Source: Candidatus Pantoea gossypiicola (lineage in GTDB: Bacteria > Pseudomonadota > Gammaproteobacteria > Enterobacterales > Enterobacteriaceae). Taken from it: a stretch of 64,000 nt of DNA. Below the pieces are notes generated by a model. It was not told the DNA's origin, searched no databases, and saw nothing but the letters and a program-made list of their open reading frames with translations. Shown here one piece after another: positions 20,401 to 30,215 of the stretch; position 1 is the stretch's first letter, and each line of letters starts with the position of its first letter. Made by a program: the position numbers and the translations under genes. Location of the stretch: positions 62,001 to 126,000 of the forward strand of contig NZ_VWVM01000011.1 in assembly GCF_008632075.1 (NCBI RefSeq), given 5' to 3'.

Positions 20401-20547
20401 CTGGGTGCCACGCAGCTGACATCGCTGTGCCAGCAACCTGATCCCGCTCCGGAAATGTTGCAAGAGTTGATAAGTCTTACCCGGTTACTGCGTCAGGAGT
20501 TGGCCGAAGAGACTACAAAAATCACGGACGGTCTGACAGTAAAGTGA
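17443..20547 (+). CDS. Hybrid sensor kinase of the BvgS/EvgS type
   Basis: A 1034-residue unorthodox kinase. It has a signal peptide (MRWIAFLLLLFCTQSPAAES), two tandem periplasmic SBP_bac_3 (venus-flytrap) domains (~40-270 and ~280-510), a transmembrane helix (~525-545), HisKA with His569 (LSHEIRNP), HATPase_c (~670-790, GMGLYISRSLARMMGG), a receiver with Asp857, and a C-terminal HPt domain with His978 (LHRLQGGVALLGA). The full His-Asp-His relay is intact. Unlike BvgS there is no PAS domain between the membrane helix and HisKA, as in EvgS. The start at 17443 overlaps the regulator stop by four bases. The signal is unknown. Confidence 0.92.
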   Translation: MRWIAFLLLLFCTQSPAAESLQLLAHTQFSLKHPELTQQEWQWIYGKKSLRLAAWKPVNPPYSLIPGRQDYSGIAADYLGIIAATLRLPVTVILYENREEALRALRLGTADVIAFAQHDALFSHLTLSQPWSTSLPVLVSRQGSDASPGTALRIGVDRDDSHAEDEKKRFPSALFIPFDYTRQALEAVTFGNLDLYLGDLITTQYLINQENLKELDVEIRHGVPAPAFSFAAIPDQRNWIVIINKLLSRIPQSTQAEIQQRWRGGSSARDKQELKPHLSQLEEKWLSENPQVTVSVLNDNFPLSYIDQQGQFQGILADVLSAIQKRVGLQFVIRREKKLTDAFAALRQGESEVLAGASLYSAQQQGLLASRAIFYSSRALVISRNAPADILPQRLAYLYGEQPEQKLHEYYPDSHLLAVNRWQEGLDKIVRGEADGMLMPLIVAEPLVNGRYAKQLRLTQGLWHEPLRVVLASAGKQYTLASILDKTLMSLPPEEMNAIISTKQSELPATISARHLPTSLPLGWLPVMVIPWLIALIWLIWRYLRQRKALQQAQHRVQQQNAFLATLSHEIRNPLSAINGMLELLCQPRSATHPDDDALRVAYEATDALLSLTSEILDFTRLEANRLILRPEPVSLRALLESVAAVYESIARQKNLRLLLAIDAALSRKVLADPLRLRQIVTNLLGNAIKFTSAGDILLEALCDEKPDALLFITLRVQDSGAGIDPATAQCLFQPFSQGESESVAQGSGMGLYISRSLARMMGGDIVLHSKPGKGSTFSVTLQLRQLEESDFSQPDVTPSSPSRRSLCVLVVDDQPANRFLLRQQLRWLGHEAIECTDLAQIADDITRYSPELVITDCLMPQQSGFTLTRNLKQRWPHLTIWGISADRDKQTLEAAAEAGMTICLPKPLTLGELQKQLDQLMQPVATLWSPAALPDALLSSTHYLPFLQMQITALDEALTDLACWQQDGQPPLSATLHRLQGGVALLGATQLTSLCQQPDPAPEMLQELISLTRLLRQELAEETTKITDGLTVK

Positions 20548-20646
20548 GTCTGGTCTGACATTGAGACGCTGAGTATGGCTGCCTATTATCGTGCTCACCA
20601 GAGGAAGCCAGGGTGGCCCTCGGAGAACCTAACCAGGAGCACTATC

Positions 20647-21081
20647 ATGAAAAAATTATCCGCTATCGCACTGACCCTTATGATGACACTGGGCGCAGCA
20701 AGCGCTGCACAGGCATCAGTTGCCGCTTGTACTGCCATCAACAGCGCCAAGCTGAAGAAAGAAATTACCATGGCGAACAAGTATGGCAACACGGCGAAAG
20801 CCGCGGCGCTGGAAGAAGCTCTGGCTAATATTGAAACTAACTGCGCCGTTAAAGAGCAGAAAGAAGCTCAGGAAAAAGTCACCAAACTTGAGAAGAAACT
20901 GGTTAAAGCGCAGAAAGAAGTGACTGAAGCGCAGGCCGATCTGCAGAAAGCTCAGGCTCAGGGTAAAACCAGCAAAATCACTAAATATCAGAATAAAATC
21001 TCTGAAAAACAGGCCAAGGTTGAGCAGGTCAGTTCCGAGCTGGAAACCGCTCGCGCTAATCTTGCTGCACTGAACAGCTAA
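20647..21081 (+). CDS. DUF1090 (YqjC-like) periplasmic coiled-coil protein
   Basis: A 144-residue exported protein: signal peptide ~1-23 (MKKLSAIALTLMMTLGAASA), then DUF1090 beginning AACTAINSAKLKKEI, with two Cys (in AACT and TNCA) likely disulfide-bonded, and a long charged coiled coil (~65-140, repeating KLEKKLVKAQKEV). It is related to E. coli YqjC. AGGAG lies 6-7 bp before the chosen ATG; the ORF upstream has no RBS. It lies 100 bp after the sensor kinase gene and may belong to its regulon. Function unknown. Confidence 0.85.
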   Translation: MKKLSAIALTLMMTLGAASAAQASVAACTAINSAKLKKEITMANKYGNTAKAAALEEALANIETNCAVKEQKEAQEKVTKLEKKLVKAQKEVTEAQADLQKAQAQGKTSKITKYQNKISEKQAKVEQVSSELETARANLAALNS

Positions 21082-21100
21082 TTTTCAGGCGTTGTTCGAC

Positions 21101-21127
21101 AAAAACGGAAGCAGGTGCTTCCGTTTT
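21101..21127 (+). terminator. Rho-independent terminator after the DUF1090 gene
   Basis: A 12-base stem AAAAACGGAAGC / GCTTCCGTTTTT with a short loop and T run, ending only 5 bp before the first possible usher start codon. Confidence 0.9.
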
Positions 21128-21131
21128 TGTC

Positions 21132-23264
21132 GTGACTGTCATCATGCTTCCCCTCATTTTACTTCTGTTGCTATTGCCCTACAGCGCACTGGCCGCTAGT
21201 GCCGAAAAAACTACCCTATTCGTCAATCATCTCTACAAAGGCAACGTCGCACTGGAAATCGTGCATCAGCGGCCCTGTCTTCAGCATGAACTGCTGGAAG
21301 AGTGGAGCGTGATGGATAGCCAGCTGGCTGAACCGATCTGGACTGCCGAAGGTTGCCTTGATCCGCAGTCACCGGCGCTGGCGGGGGAGATTTTTCGCTA
21401 TCGTGCTGACCTCAACATGCTGACGCTGACGCTCCCCGAAAGCTGGTTTGACTCGCTGCTCGGCGGGGTCACCACCAGCCGCTGGGATGATGGCATTAAC
21501 GCCCTGTTCAGCAGTTACAGCCTGAATATTGATCGCGAGCGCGCGTTGAGCGAGTGGGATGAAACCGGTGTATCCAGCACGCTGGATTTTAACAGCGGTC
21601 TCAATGTCGGTCCCTGGCGGGTCCGCTATCAGAACACCGTCTGGAGCGATCCCAGCGATCACGGTTCTTACACCCGTTCGATGGCGATCTGGCGCAGTAT
21701 TACGCCATTACGCTCTCGTATGACAATCGGGGACTCTACCTCTTCTGATGCAGTTTTTGCTTCACTCCCCCTGCGTGGTGTTTCGCTGGTCAGCGATGAA
21801 ACGATGTATCCCAATAGCTGGCGACGTCAGGCCCCCTGGATTACCGGCTATGCCCGCTCAGACGCGACGGTCACGCTTTATCAGGGTGGCACGCAGATCT
21901 ATCGCACCCAGGTTCCACCCGGATCTTTCACCATCCGCGACTATCTGCCCAGTAGTAGCAGCAGTAGCAGCACCATTACGATGCAGGTTGAAGAGAGTGA
22001 CGGCACGGAACATACCAGTCTGCTGCCGTGGGTGTCATTGCCCAATCTGGTGCATGAAGGCGTCATTAACTATGAAGTCCTGGCGGGTCACTACCGGCCC
22101 ACGTACAAATCGAGCCTGCCGCAACCGGTCTTCTGGCAGGGTACGCTTTCTGGCGGGATCGCGCAGAATCTGACGCTGTTTGGCGGCATACAATCCTCGG
22201 CCGCCTACTACAGCGTGGCGAGTGGTATCGGCTTGGCCCTGCGCGCCGACAGCACGCTGTCGCTTGATGTCACCCAATCTCAGGACAGCGGCAAAAAGAC
22301 ACCGGGCAGAGGTGAAGTCTGGCGTCTGCGCTACGCCAAAGCGTTTTTCAGTAACAACACCAGCCTGAATGGTCTGGTCGCTTACTATCCGCCGGGCAGC
22401 CATTTTCATACGCTGGGAGAGAAGATCAGCCAGGCCAGCTACAGCAGTGCCAGCCTGGATAACCGCCGCTGGCGTGCTGAACTCAATCTCAGCCGCAATT
22501 TTACTGAGGACATCACGCTGACGATGGGCTGGGCACAACAGGCCGGACGCGCGCCCGGTAGTCACACTCGTACCGCCAGCCTGGATCTCAGCGCGGTCTG
22601 GGAAGAAGTGGATATCAGCCTCAGCGCTAGCCACAACCGTTATGGCCACTCCCTGGCAGAAAATACCGTTGCGCTCAGCCTGAGCCTGCCTTTTACCTTC
22701 GGTTCAAATTATCTCACCGCCAGTCACGTCACGCAGGTCGATCGGGCCGGTGCAGTGACCCAGGGCGTGGAGATGGACGGCACAGCATTTCGGGATTTCA
22801 GTCTGCGCTACGGCATGGGTGCCTATACCATGCGAAATGGCAGTGAACGCCTCGCCGGTAATCTGGGTTACAGGTACAACGCGGGTGAAGCCAATGTCAG
22901 TTTTGAAAACGGCAGCCAGCAACGTGCATTACATGGTGATTTGAGTGGCAGCCTGATGTGGCATGCGGATGGCATTACCGCCGGTCAGACGCTGGGTGAA
23001 ACCATGGGGTTAGTGACAATGCCGGCCAGCGCGCAGGCCGGCGTTTACAATCAGTACGGCACCACAACGGATAGCCGGGGCCGCCTGCTGATTAGCTATC
23101 TGACACCGTGGCGCGTCAATAACATCACGCTGGATACGTCAGGCATGTCAGAAGAGATGAAAATGGAGGTCAGCCGACAGGAGGTTGTGCCCACGCTGGG
23201 AGCGATAGTGCGGGCAGACTTCGTGCCTGCTCTACCCAGTGTCAAAAAAGAGGTGAAAAAGTAA
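21132..23264 (+). CDS. Short orphan fimbrial-type outer-membrane usher
   Basis: A PapC/FimD-family protein of 710 residues (GTG at 21132; ATG at 21144 is an alternative). The signal peptide (MLPLILLLLLLPYSALA) is followed by a usher N-terminal region, a beta-barrel with plug (GYARSDATVTLYQGGTQIYR, VPPGSFTIRDYLPS) and the middle domain with LITYL-type SRGRLLISYLTPWRVNNI. Full ushers are ~830-870 residues; this one stops at GAIVRADFVPALPSVKKEVKK, so the C-terminal plate domains are missing. No chaperone or pilin gene is adjacent. A seven-serine run is encoded at 21949-21975. No Shine-Dalgarno precedes either start, because a terminator occupies the site. It is either a reduced usher with a different job or a decaying remnant. 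Confidence 0.8.
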   Translation: MTVIMLPLILLLLLLPYSALAASAEKTTLFVNHLYKGNVALEIVHQRPCLQHELLEEWSVMDSQLAEPIWTAEGCLDPQSPALAGEIFRYRADLNMLTLTLPESWFDSLLGGVTTSRWDDGINALFSSYSLNIDRERALSEWDETGVSSTLDFNSGLNVGPWRVRYQNTVWSDPSDHGSYTRSMAIWRSITPLRSRMTIGDSTSSDAVFASLPLRGVSLVSDETMYPNSWRRQAPWITGYARSDATVTLYQGGTQIYRTQVPPGSFTIRDYLPSSSSSSSTITMQVEESDGTEHTSLLPWVSLPNLVHEGVINYEVLAGHYRPTYKSSLPQPVFWQGTLSGGIAQNLTLFGGIQSSAAYYSVASGIGLALRADSTLSLDVTQSQDSGKKTPGRGEVWRLRYAKAFFSNNTSLNGLVAYYPPGSHFHTLGEKISQASYSSASLDNRRWRAELNLSRNFTEDITLTMGWAQQAGRAPGSHTRTASLDLSAVWEEVDISLSASHNRYGHSLAENTVALSLSLPFTFGSNYLTASHVTQVDRAGAVTQGVEMDGTAFRDFSLRYGMGAYTMRNGSERLAGNLGYRYNAGEANVSFENGSQQRALHGDLSGSLMWHADGITAGQTLGETMGLVTMPASAQAGVYNQYGTTTDSRGRLLISYLTPWRVNNITLDTSGMSEEMKMEVSRQEVVPTLGAIVRADFVPALPSVKKEVKK

Positions 23265-23270
23265 AAACAA

Positions 23271-23293
23271 CAGCGCCAGAAAGGCTGGCGCTG
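23271..23293. terminator. Hairpin between convergent usher and yjeI genes
   Basis: A nine-base stem CAGCGCCAG / CTGGCGCTG, followed on the minus strand by TTGTTTTTAC, so it mainly terminates yjeI. Confidence 0.75.
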
Positions 23294-23305
23294 GCGTTTG
23301 TTACC

Positions 23306-23653
23306 TTATGGGCACTTATAAACCTGACCGGTCATTTTGCTGTCGAGTGGCGCGAACGCGGATAACAGATTTTGCGTCGGGCTGGTGGCACCATAAATGA
23401 CGTTGCCGCCCATCTCCGCGGCGCGATTGCGCAGATCATTAGCAGCACCGCGCAGTGCGCTGGTTTCGCCGCCTGCACCGCTCAGCCAGTTGCTCTGTGA
23501 GCCGGTAAGGTTGCCCAGAAGCTGGCAGGAACTGGCAGGCTGCTGATCGGTAAACGTCACGCGCTCGCCTGCCGAAGAGAGTTGCGTAGAGCTGCTGCAG
23601 CCCGCCAGCAATAACGTGCCAGCCGTCAGTCCGAGCAAGAGGTTAATCCGCAT
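23306..23653 (-). CDS. yjeI: DUF4156 lipoprotein YjeI
   Basis: A 115-residue lipoprotein with lipobox LAGC (Cys19) and the conserved QSNWLSGAGGE, RGAANDLRNRAAEMGGNVIYG and GQVYKCP segments of YjeI. The start MRINLLLG is chosen because GGGG lies six bases upstream. It lies downstream of groL, as in E. coli. Function unknown. The gap 23654-23917 holds nothing I can identify. Confidence 0.92.
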   Translation of the reverse strand: MRINLLLGLTAGTLLLAGCSSSTQLSSAGERVTFTDQQPASSCQLLGNLTGSQSNWLSGAGGETSALRGAANDLRNRAAEMGGNVIYGATSPTQNLLSAFAPLDSKMTGQVYKCP

Positions 23654-23917
23654 TGTAATCCCCATTTATTATCATCAGAGTCGGGTGGCAGCGTAGCAGA
23701 AAAAGATCGCTTTTTTCTGAACATTCATTGCCTTAATCCCGTTATATCATCTCAATATTTCATACTGTGTTCAGGCTGACAGCTTTGTGCCTTCCGATGA
23801 GCTTACGGCAGTAAGCCAATCTGGCGGGGCGGCAACAGTCAGCGTGCAGACAGCGGGAGATATCAAGAGGAAAGACGAACGATTGCGCCACTACTTATAC
23901 TATTTTCCTGCCCAAAA

Positions 23918-23949
23918 GAAAAACCCCCGACCGTTTCCGATCGGGGGTT
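23918..23949 (-). terminator. Rho-independent terminator of groS-groL
   Basis: The stem AACCCCCGA / TCGGGGGTT is followed on the minus strand by a T-rich run (TTTTTCTTTTG), about 30 bp after the groL stop. Confidence 0.9.
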
Positions 23950-23977
23950 CTGTGATGACTTAAGCAGTCAACGGCAA

Positions 23978-25639
<1,662 letters not shown>

Positions 25640-25675
25640 TTAAATTCGTTTCGTTCAGTGAGTTACGCGAAAAAA

Positions 25676-25969
25676 TTACGCTTCAACAATCGCCAGAATG
25701 TCGCTTTCAGAGATGATCAGCACTTCTTCGTTGTCGATCTTTTCGGTTTTAGCACCGTAACCTTCATTGAAGATCACGACGTCACCAACCTTCACGTCCA
25801 GCGGCTTAACGTCGCCACTCTCAAGGATGCGGCCATTGCCGACAGCCAGAACTTCACCTCGGGTGGATTTACCGGCTGCAGAACCGGTCAGCACGATGCC
25901 GCCAGCTGATTTAGCTTCAACTTCTTTACGCTTGACGATAACGCGATCGTGCAATGGACGAATTTTCAT
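25676..25969 (-). CDS. groS: Co-chaperonin GroES
   Basis: A 97-residue ring cap of GroEL. The start at [14 protein letters not shown] is chosen because GGAG lies seven to eight bases upstream and the N-terminus then matches the family; the mobile loop [19 protein letters not shown] and C-terminal [11 protein letters not shown] are normal. Confidence 0.99.
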   Translation of the reverse strand: MKIRPLHDRVIVKRKEVEAKSAGGIVLTGSAAGKSTRGEVLAVGNGRILESGDVKPLDVKVGDVVIFNEGYGAKTEKIDNEEVLIISESDILAIVEA

Positions 25970-26053
25970 TTGATAGCTCTCCTTTGAGAAGTCCAATCAT
26001 TCAGTTTTGGGGTTGAACACCGGGCTGCATGGCTTCCGGCCTCGTGACCAGAG

Positions 26054-26086
26054 AGATAGGGTCATACCCACCTGCTTTCAAGGGGG
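26054..26086 (-). promoter_or_regulatory. Sigma-32 heat-shock promoter of groS-groL
   Basis: On the minus strand the -35 CCCCCTTGAA (core CTTGAA at 26077-26082) and -10 CCCTATCT (26054-26061) are separated by about 15 bp, fitting the sigma-32 consensus and resembling the E. coli groE promoter. It lies about 85 bp upstream of groS. Confidence 0.88.
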
Positions 26087-26149
26087 CGGACAACAAATTT
26101 TTTACCCGAACATGATAAGTGGCGGCTTTTTGAACAGAAGGCGCGACAA

Positions 26150-26176
26150 ATAAAAAACGCAGCCCGGAGGCTGCGC
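26150..26176 (-). terminator. Rho-independent terminator of fxsA
   Basis: The stem GCAGCC / GGCTGC with loop CGGA is followed on the minus strand by TTTTTTA; it lies about 20 bp after the fxsA stop. Confidence 0.88.
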
Positions 26177-26197
26177 TTTCAAAGGTGACCGCTGCGA

Positions 26198-26659
26198 TTA
26201 ACGATCCTTGTGATCATCATGGTGCTCAAGGCGATCGCTGTTTTTACGCTCAAACTCACCATCCATGGTGTAGCCGCTGTCTGGTCCGGCACCTGGTCCA
26301 CGCCAGACGCGCAGATGGGGCATCAGCTTCAGCGTCAGATGCTTCTGCACCGGTGGCAGTAACAGCAACAGGCCCAGCAGGTCAGTAAAGAAACCAGGCA
26401 ACAGCAGCAGGAAGCCTGCGATAATCAGCGATACGCTCTTGATCATCTCACTGGCCGGGCTTTCGTTACGCGCCAGCTTCTCCTGCATCAGCATGAAGTT
26501 CTTCATGCCCTGATTTTTAACCAGCGAGACCCCGATGCACGAAGTGAAGACCACCAGCAGCATGGTCAGCAGCACACCCATGACGTGTGCAACCTGAATA
26601 AAGAGCGAAATCTCGATCCAGGCCAGAACAAAAAAGACTAATAACGGTATCCAGCGCAC
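26198..26659 (-). CDS. fxsA: Membrane protein FxsA
   Basis: A 153-residue inner-membrane protein whose overproduction relieves F-plasmid exclusion of phage T7. It has transmembrane segments at ~3-22, ~25-45 and ~75-105 (SLIIAGFLLLLPGFFTDLLG, the family signature) and a charged His/Asp-rich cytoplasmic tail. Its position between groS and aspA is as in E. coli. Confidence 0.95.
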   Translation of the reverse strand: MRWIPLLVFFVLAWIEISLFIQVAHVMGVLLTMLLVVFTSCIGVSLVKNQGMKNFMLMQEKLARNESPASEMIKSVSLIIAGFLLLLPGFFTDLLGLLLLLPPVQKHLTLKLMPHLRVWRGPGAGPDSGYTMDGEFERKNSDRLEHHDDHKDR

Positions 26660-26986
26660 CGTACTCTCCTGTAAGTAGGGCTGAACGGCAGCGTGCCGGT
26701 CAGCAGAAAGCGTTCATCCTGAGGATGATAAGAAAAGAGATGGGCACCCGCGCCGCCATTTTCAACCGATCCTGTCAAATTTATCCTGTGGGGTTAATTT
26801 TGTAACCAACTTCACATATCGTTAACCAGACGGCAGCATTAAGTGATCTGCATGCGTGCTTTTGTTATGCATCAGAATATGATCGCACATGCCACTGTGA
26901 AGACGGATAATATGTCGGCACGGGCACACCACAACAAAATAAACACATCCTTTGTGATGGTTAGCGGCAACAACAAGAAGGTTATC

Positions 26987-28423
26987 ATGGCGAACAACAT
27001 TCGTATCGAAGAAGACCTGTTAGGTATGCGCGAAGTTCCGGCGGATGCCTATTATGGCGTTCATACTCTGCGTGCGATTGAAAACTTTTATATCAGCAAC
27101 AGCAAAATCAGCGACATACCTGAATTTGTCCGCGGTATGGTAATGGTAAAAAAAGCGGCGGCGATGGCCAATAAAGAGCTGCAGACCATTCCGCGTAACA
27201 TTGCCGATACCATCATTAAGGCCTGCGACGAAGTACTGAACAACGGTCGCTGTATGGACCAGTTCCCCGTGGATGTCTATCAGGGCGGTGCCGGGACCTC
27301 AGTCAATATGAATACCAATGAGGTGCTGGCAAACATCGGCCTTGAGCTGATGGGCCATCAGAAAGGGGAATATCAGTACCTTAACCCTAACGATCATGTG
27401 AACAAGTGCCAGTCCACTAACGACGCCTACCCGACCGGTTTTCGTATCGCAGTTTACAGCTCGCTGCTGAAGCTGCTTGATGGCATCAGCCAGCTGGCCG
27501 AAGGCTTCCAGCGCAAAGCCGATGAATTCCAGACCATCCTGAAAATGGGCCGCACCCAGTTGCAGGATGCCGTGCCGATGACCCTCGGTCAGGAGTTTCA
27601 CGCCTTCAGCGTGCTGTTGAATGAAGAGACCAAAAGCATTTTGCGCACCGCTGAACTGCTGCTGGAAGTGAACCTGGGCGCGACCGCCATCGGTACCCGC
27701 CTCAATACGCCGGAAGGCTATCAGCACCTTGCGGTTCAGCGTCTGGCGGAAGTCAGCAACCTGCCGGTGGTACCCGCGGAAGATCTGATTGAAGCGACCT
27801 CTGACTGCGGTGCTTATGTGATGGTCCATTCATCACTGAAACGTCTGGCGGTGAAGCTCTCAAAAATCTGTAACGACCTGCGCCTGCTCTCCTCCGGTCC
27901 GCGCGCTGGCCTGAACGAAATCAACCTGCCAGAGCTGCAGGCGGGTTCCTCCATCATGCCGGCCAAAGTGAACCCGGTGGTGCCGGAAGTGATAAACCAG
28001 GTCTGCTTCAAAGTGATTGGCAACGACATTACCGTAACGATGGCTTCTGAAGCAGGTCAGTTACAACTTAACGTGATGGAGCCGGTCATTGGCCAGGCGC
28101 TGTTTGAGTCAATCAGCATCCTGACGAATGCCTGCTACAACCTGCTGGAGAAGTGCGTTAACGGTATCACCGCCAACCGCGCGGTGTGCGAAGCCTACGT
28201 CTTTAACTCGATTGGTATCGTCACTTACCTTAACCCTTACATCGGCCACCACAACGGCGACATCGTCGGTAAAATCTGTGCGGAGACCGGTAAAAGCGTG
28301 CGTGAGGTGGTGCTGGAGCGCGGCCTGCTGACGGAAAGTGAGCTGGACGATATCTTCTCGGTGCAGAACCTGATGTACCCGGTTTATAAAGCGAAACGTT
28401 ATACCGATGAAAACGAACAGTAA
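26987..28423 (+). CDS. aspA: Aspartate ammonia-lyase
   Basis: Fumarase/aspartase-superfamily enzyme that converts L-aspartate to fumarate and ammonia. The 478 residues match the E. coli length; the signature loop [11 protein letters not shown] is intact. The start at 26987 ([18 protein letters not shown]) has AAGAAGG upstream; the longer in-frame extension to 26843 is not conserved. It is followed by dcuA, which imports aspartate and exchanges it for succinate or fumarate. The 327-bp gap after fxsA must hold its promoter; I saw no convincing full CRP or FNR site. Confidence 0.98.
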   Translation: MANNIRIEEDLLGMREVPADAYYGVHTLRAIENFYISNSKISDIPEFVRGMVMVKKAAAMANKELQTIPRNIADTIIKACDEVLNNGRCMDQFPVDVYQGGAGTSVNMNTNEVLANIGLELMGHQKGEYQYLNPNDHVNKCQSTNDAYPTGFRIAVYSSLLKLLDGISQLAEGFQRKADEFQTILKMGRTQLQDAVPMTLGQEFHAFSVLLNEETKSILRTAELLLEVNLGATAIGTRLNTPEGYQHLAVQRLAEVSNLPVVPAEDLIEATSDCGAYVMVHSSLKRLAVKLSKICNDLRLLSSGPRAGLNEINLPELQAGSSIMPAKVNPVVPEVINQVCFKVIGNDITVTMASEAGQLQLNVMEPVIGQALFESISILTNACYNLLEKCVNGITANRAVCEAYVFNSIGIVTYLNPYIGHHNGDIVGKICAETGKSVREVVLERGLLTESELDDIFSVQNLMYPVYKAKRYTDENEQ

Positions 28424-28448
28424 GGCTTAACCGACGCTGGTTAACCAA

Positions 28449-28485
28449 AGGCATACCGCGATCAACACGGTGTGCCTTTTTTTTT
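28449..28485 (+). terminator. Rho-independent terminator of aspA
   Basis: The stem AGGCATACCG / CGGTGTGCCT (one G-U pair) is followed by nine T residues. Confidence 0.9.
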
Positions 28486-28534
28486 GTTAAACAGCACACC
28501 CAGGTTTTACCGGTTTACTTTTCAGGAGTGATTC

Positions 28535-29836
28535 ATGTTTGTGGTTGAGCTGCTTATCGTCTTAATGGCGATCTGGTTGGGCGCGCGTCTTGGCGGCATT
28601 GGTATCGGATTCGCCGGCGGCATGGGCGTGCTGGTGCTGACGTTGGGATTTGGCATGGCACCCGGCGCTATCCCCTTCGATGTGATCGAAATCATCATGG
28701 CGGTGATCGCCGCGATCGCCGCCATGCAGGTAGCGGGCGGCATGGATTATCTGGTGAGCCTGGCAGAACGCCTGCTGCGCCGTCATCCGCGCCACGTCAC
28801 GTTGCTGGCCCCGCTGGTAACTTACCTGATGACGCTGCTGGCCGGAACCGGGCACACCGCGTTCTCAACGCTGCCGGTGATTGCCGAAGTCGCGAAGGAG
28901 CAAGGTGTTCGCCCTTCCCGACCGCTGTCGATTGCGGTAGTGGCTTCGCAGATCGCGATTACCGCATCACCGATTTCAGCGGCGGTGGTCTTCTTCGCCA
29001 CGCTGCTTGAACCGCGTGGCGTCAGCTATATCACGCTGCTGGCGATTGCCATTCCCTCAACCATGGTTGGCCTGTTCCTGGCGGCACTGGTGACGAACTT
29101 CTTAGGCCGTGAGCTGAAGGATGATGAGGTCTATCAGGCTCGTCTTGCTAAAGGCGAAGTTACGCTGCGCGGTGCCAGCATCTTCCAGGCAAAACCGGGC
29201 GCGAAAAAATCGGTGCTGCTGTTTCTGATTGGTATTGTGGCCGTGGTGCTCTATGCCACCGCGACCAGCGCCAGCGTCGGGCTGATCGTCAATCCGCCGC
29301 TGCCACGCAACGAAGCGATTGTGGTGTTTATGCTGACTATCGCTACGCTGATCAGCCTGACCTGCAAGCTCGACACCAGCGAGATCCTCAGCGCCAGCAC
29401 CTTTAAATCCGGCATGAGCGCCTGTATCTGCGTGATGGGCGTCGCCTGGCTGGGCGATACCTTTGTCAAAGCGCATCTGGCGGATATTCAGATGCTGGCG
29501 GGCGACACGCTGAAAACCTATCCGTGGATGCTGGCGCTGGTGCTGTTCTTCGCCTCCATGCTGCTCTACTCGCAGGCCGCCACCACCAAAGCACTGATGC
29601 CCGCCGCGCTGCTGCTGGGCGTGACGCCGCTGACGGCCATTGCTTCGTTCGCGGCGGTTTCGGCGCTGTTCGTACTGCCGACCTACCCGACCCTGCTGGC
29701 CGCCGTGGAGATGGATGACACCGGTTCAACCCGGATTGGCAAGTTTGTTTTTAACCATGCCTTTATTATTCCCGGCGTGATCGCCATTGCGCTGTCGGTG
29801 CTCTCCGGCTTCGTCTTTGGCGGATTGCTGTTGTAG
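28535..29836 (+). CDS. dcuA: Anaerobic C4-dicarboxylate transporter DcuA
   Basis: Dcu-family antiporter for aspartate, fumarate, malate and succinate, 433 residues with about ten membrane helices. It is recognised by [20 protein letters not shown] and the [17 protein letters not shown] motif. AGGAG precedes the ATG. Linked to aspA as in enteric bacteria. The frdABCD operon, which supplies the classical fumarate respiration, is absent from its usual nearby position between epmA and blc. Confidence 0.97.
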   Translation: MFVVELLIVLMAIWLGARLGGIGIGFAGGMGVLVLTLGFGMAPGAIPFDVIEIIMAVIAAIAAMQVAGGMDYLVSLAERLLRRHPRHVTLLAPLVTYLMTLLAGTGHTAFSTLPVIAEVAKEQGVRPSRPLSIAVVASQIAITASPISAAVVFFATLLEPRGVSYITLLAIAIPSTMVGLFLAALVTNFLGRELKDDEVYQARLAKGEVTLRGASIFQAKPGAKKSVLLFLIGIVAVVLYATATSASVGLIVNPPLPRNEAIVVFMLTIATLISLTCKLDTSEILSASTFKSGMSACICVMGVAWLGDTFVKAHLADIQMLAGDTLKTYPWMLALVLFFASMLLYSQAATTKALMPAALLLGVTPLTAIASFAAVSALFVLPTYPTLLAAVEMDDTGSTRIGKFVFNHAFIIPGVIAIALSVLSGFVFGGLLL

Positions 29837-29900
29837 CGCCGTCATCGTGTTACTGATGGAGCGTGCTATCATCGGCGCTCTTTTCAACAGGAGTTACAGG

Positions 29901-30215
29901 ATGAACGCTGTCGTGATCCTCTGCACCGTGCCCGATCAGGCCACGGCAGAAAAACTTGCTGCCCTGGCACTGGAAGCCCGACTGACGGCCTGCGTCACCC
30001 TGCTGCCGGGTGCGACCTCATGGTATCTCTGGCAGGGTAAAATGGAGCAGAGCAGCGAAGTCCAGATGCTGCTGAAGTGCGACAGCGATCATCAGCAGAC
30101 GCTGTGTGACCTGCTCAAACAGGCGCATCCTTACGACGTGCCTGAACTGCTGGCGCTGCCGGTTCAATATGGAGACAGTGAATACTTGTCATGGCTGCAC
30201 GCATCTCTCGCTTAA
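29901..30215 (+). CDS. cutA: Divalent-cation tolerance protein CutA
   Basis: A 104-residue trimeric ferredoxin-fold protein linked to copper tolerance. The family motifs [19 protein letters not shown] and [12 protein letters not shown] are present. The start at 29901 follows CAGGAG; the long upstream extension in frame lies inside dcuA. Its 3' end overlaps the dsbD start by 25 bp, so the two are coupled. Confidence 0.95.
   Translation: MNAVVILCTVPDQATAEKLAALALEARLTACVTLLPGATSWYLWQGKMEQSSEVQMLLKCDSDHQQTLCDLLKQAHPYDVPELLALPVQYGDSEYLSWLHASLA

Noticed and set aside
26830..26986. CRP and FNR sites upstream of aspA
   Set aside because: Half-sites such as AAGTGATC are present but no complete palindrome matches either consensus.
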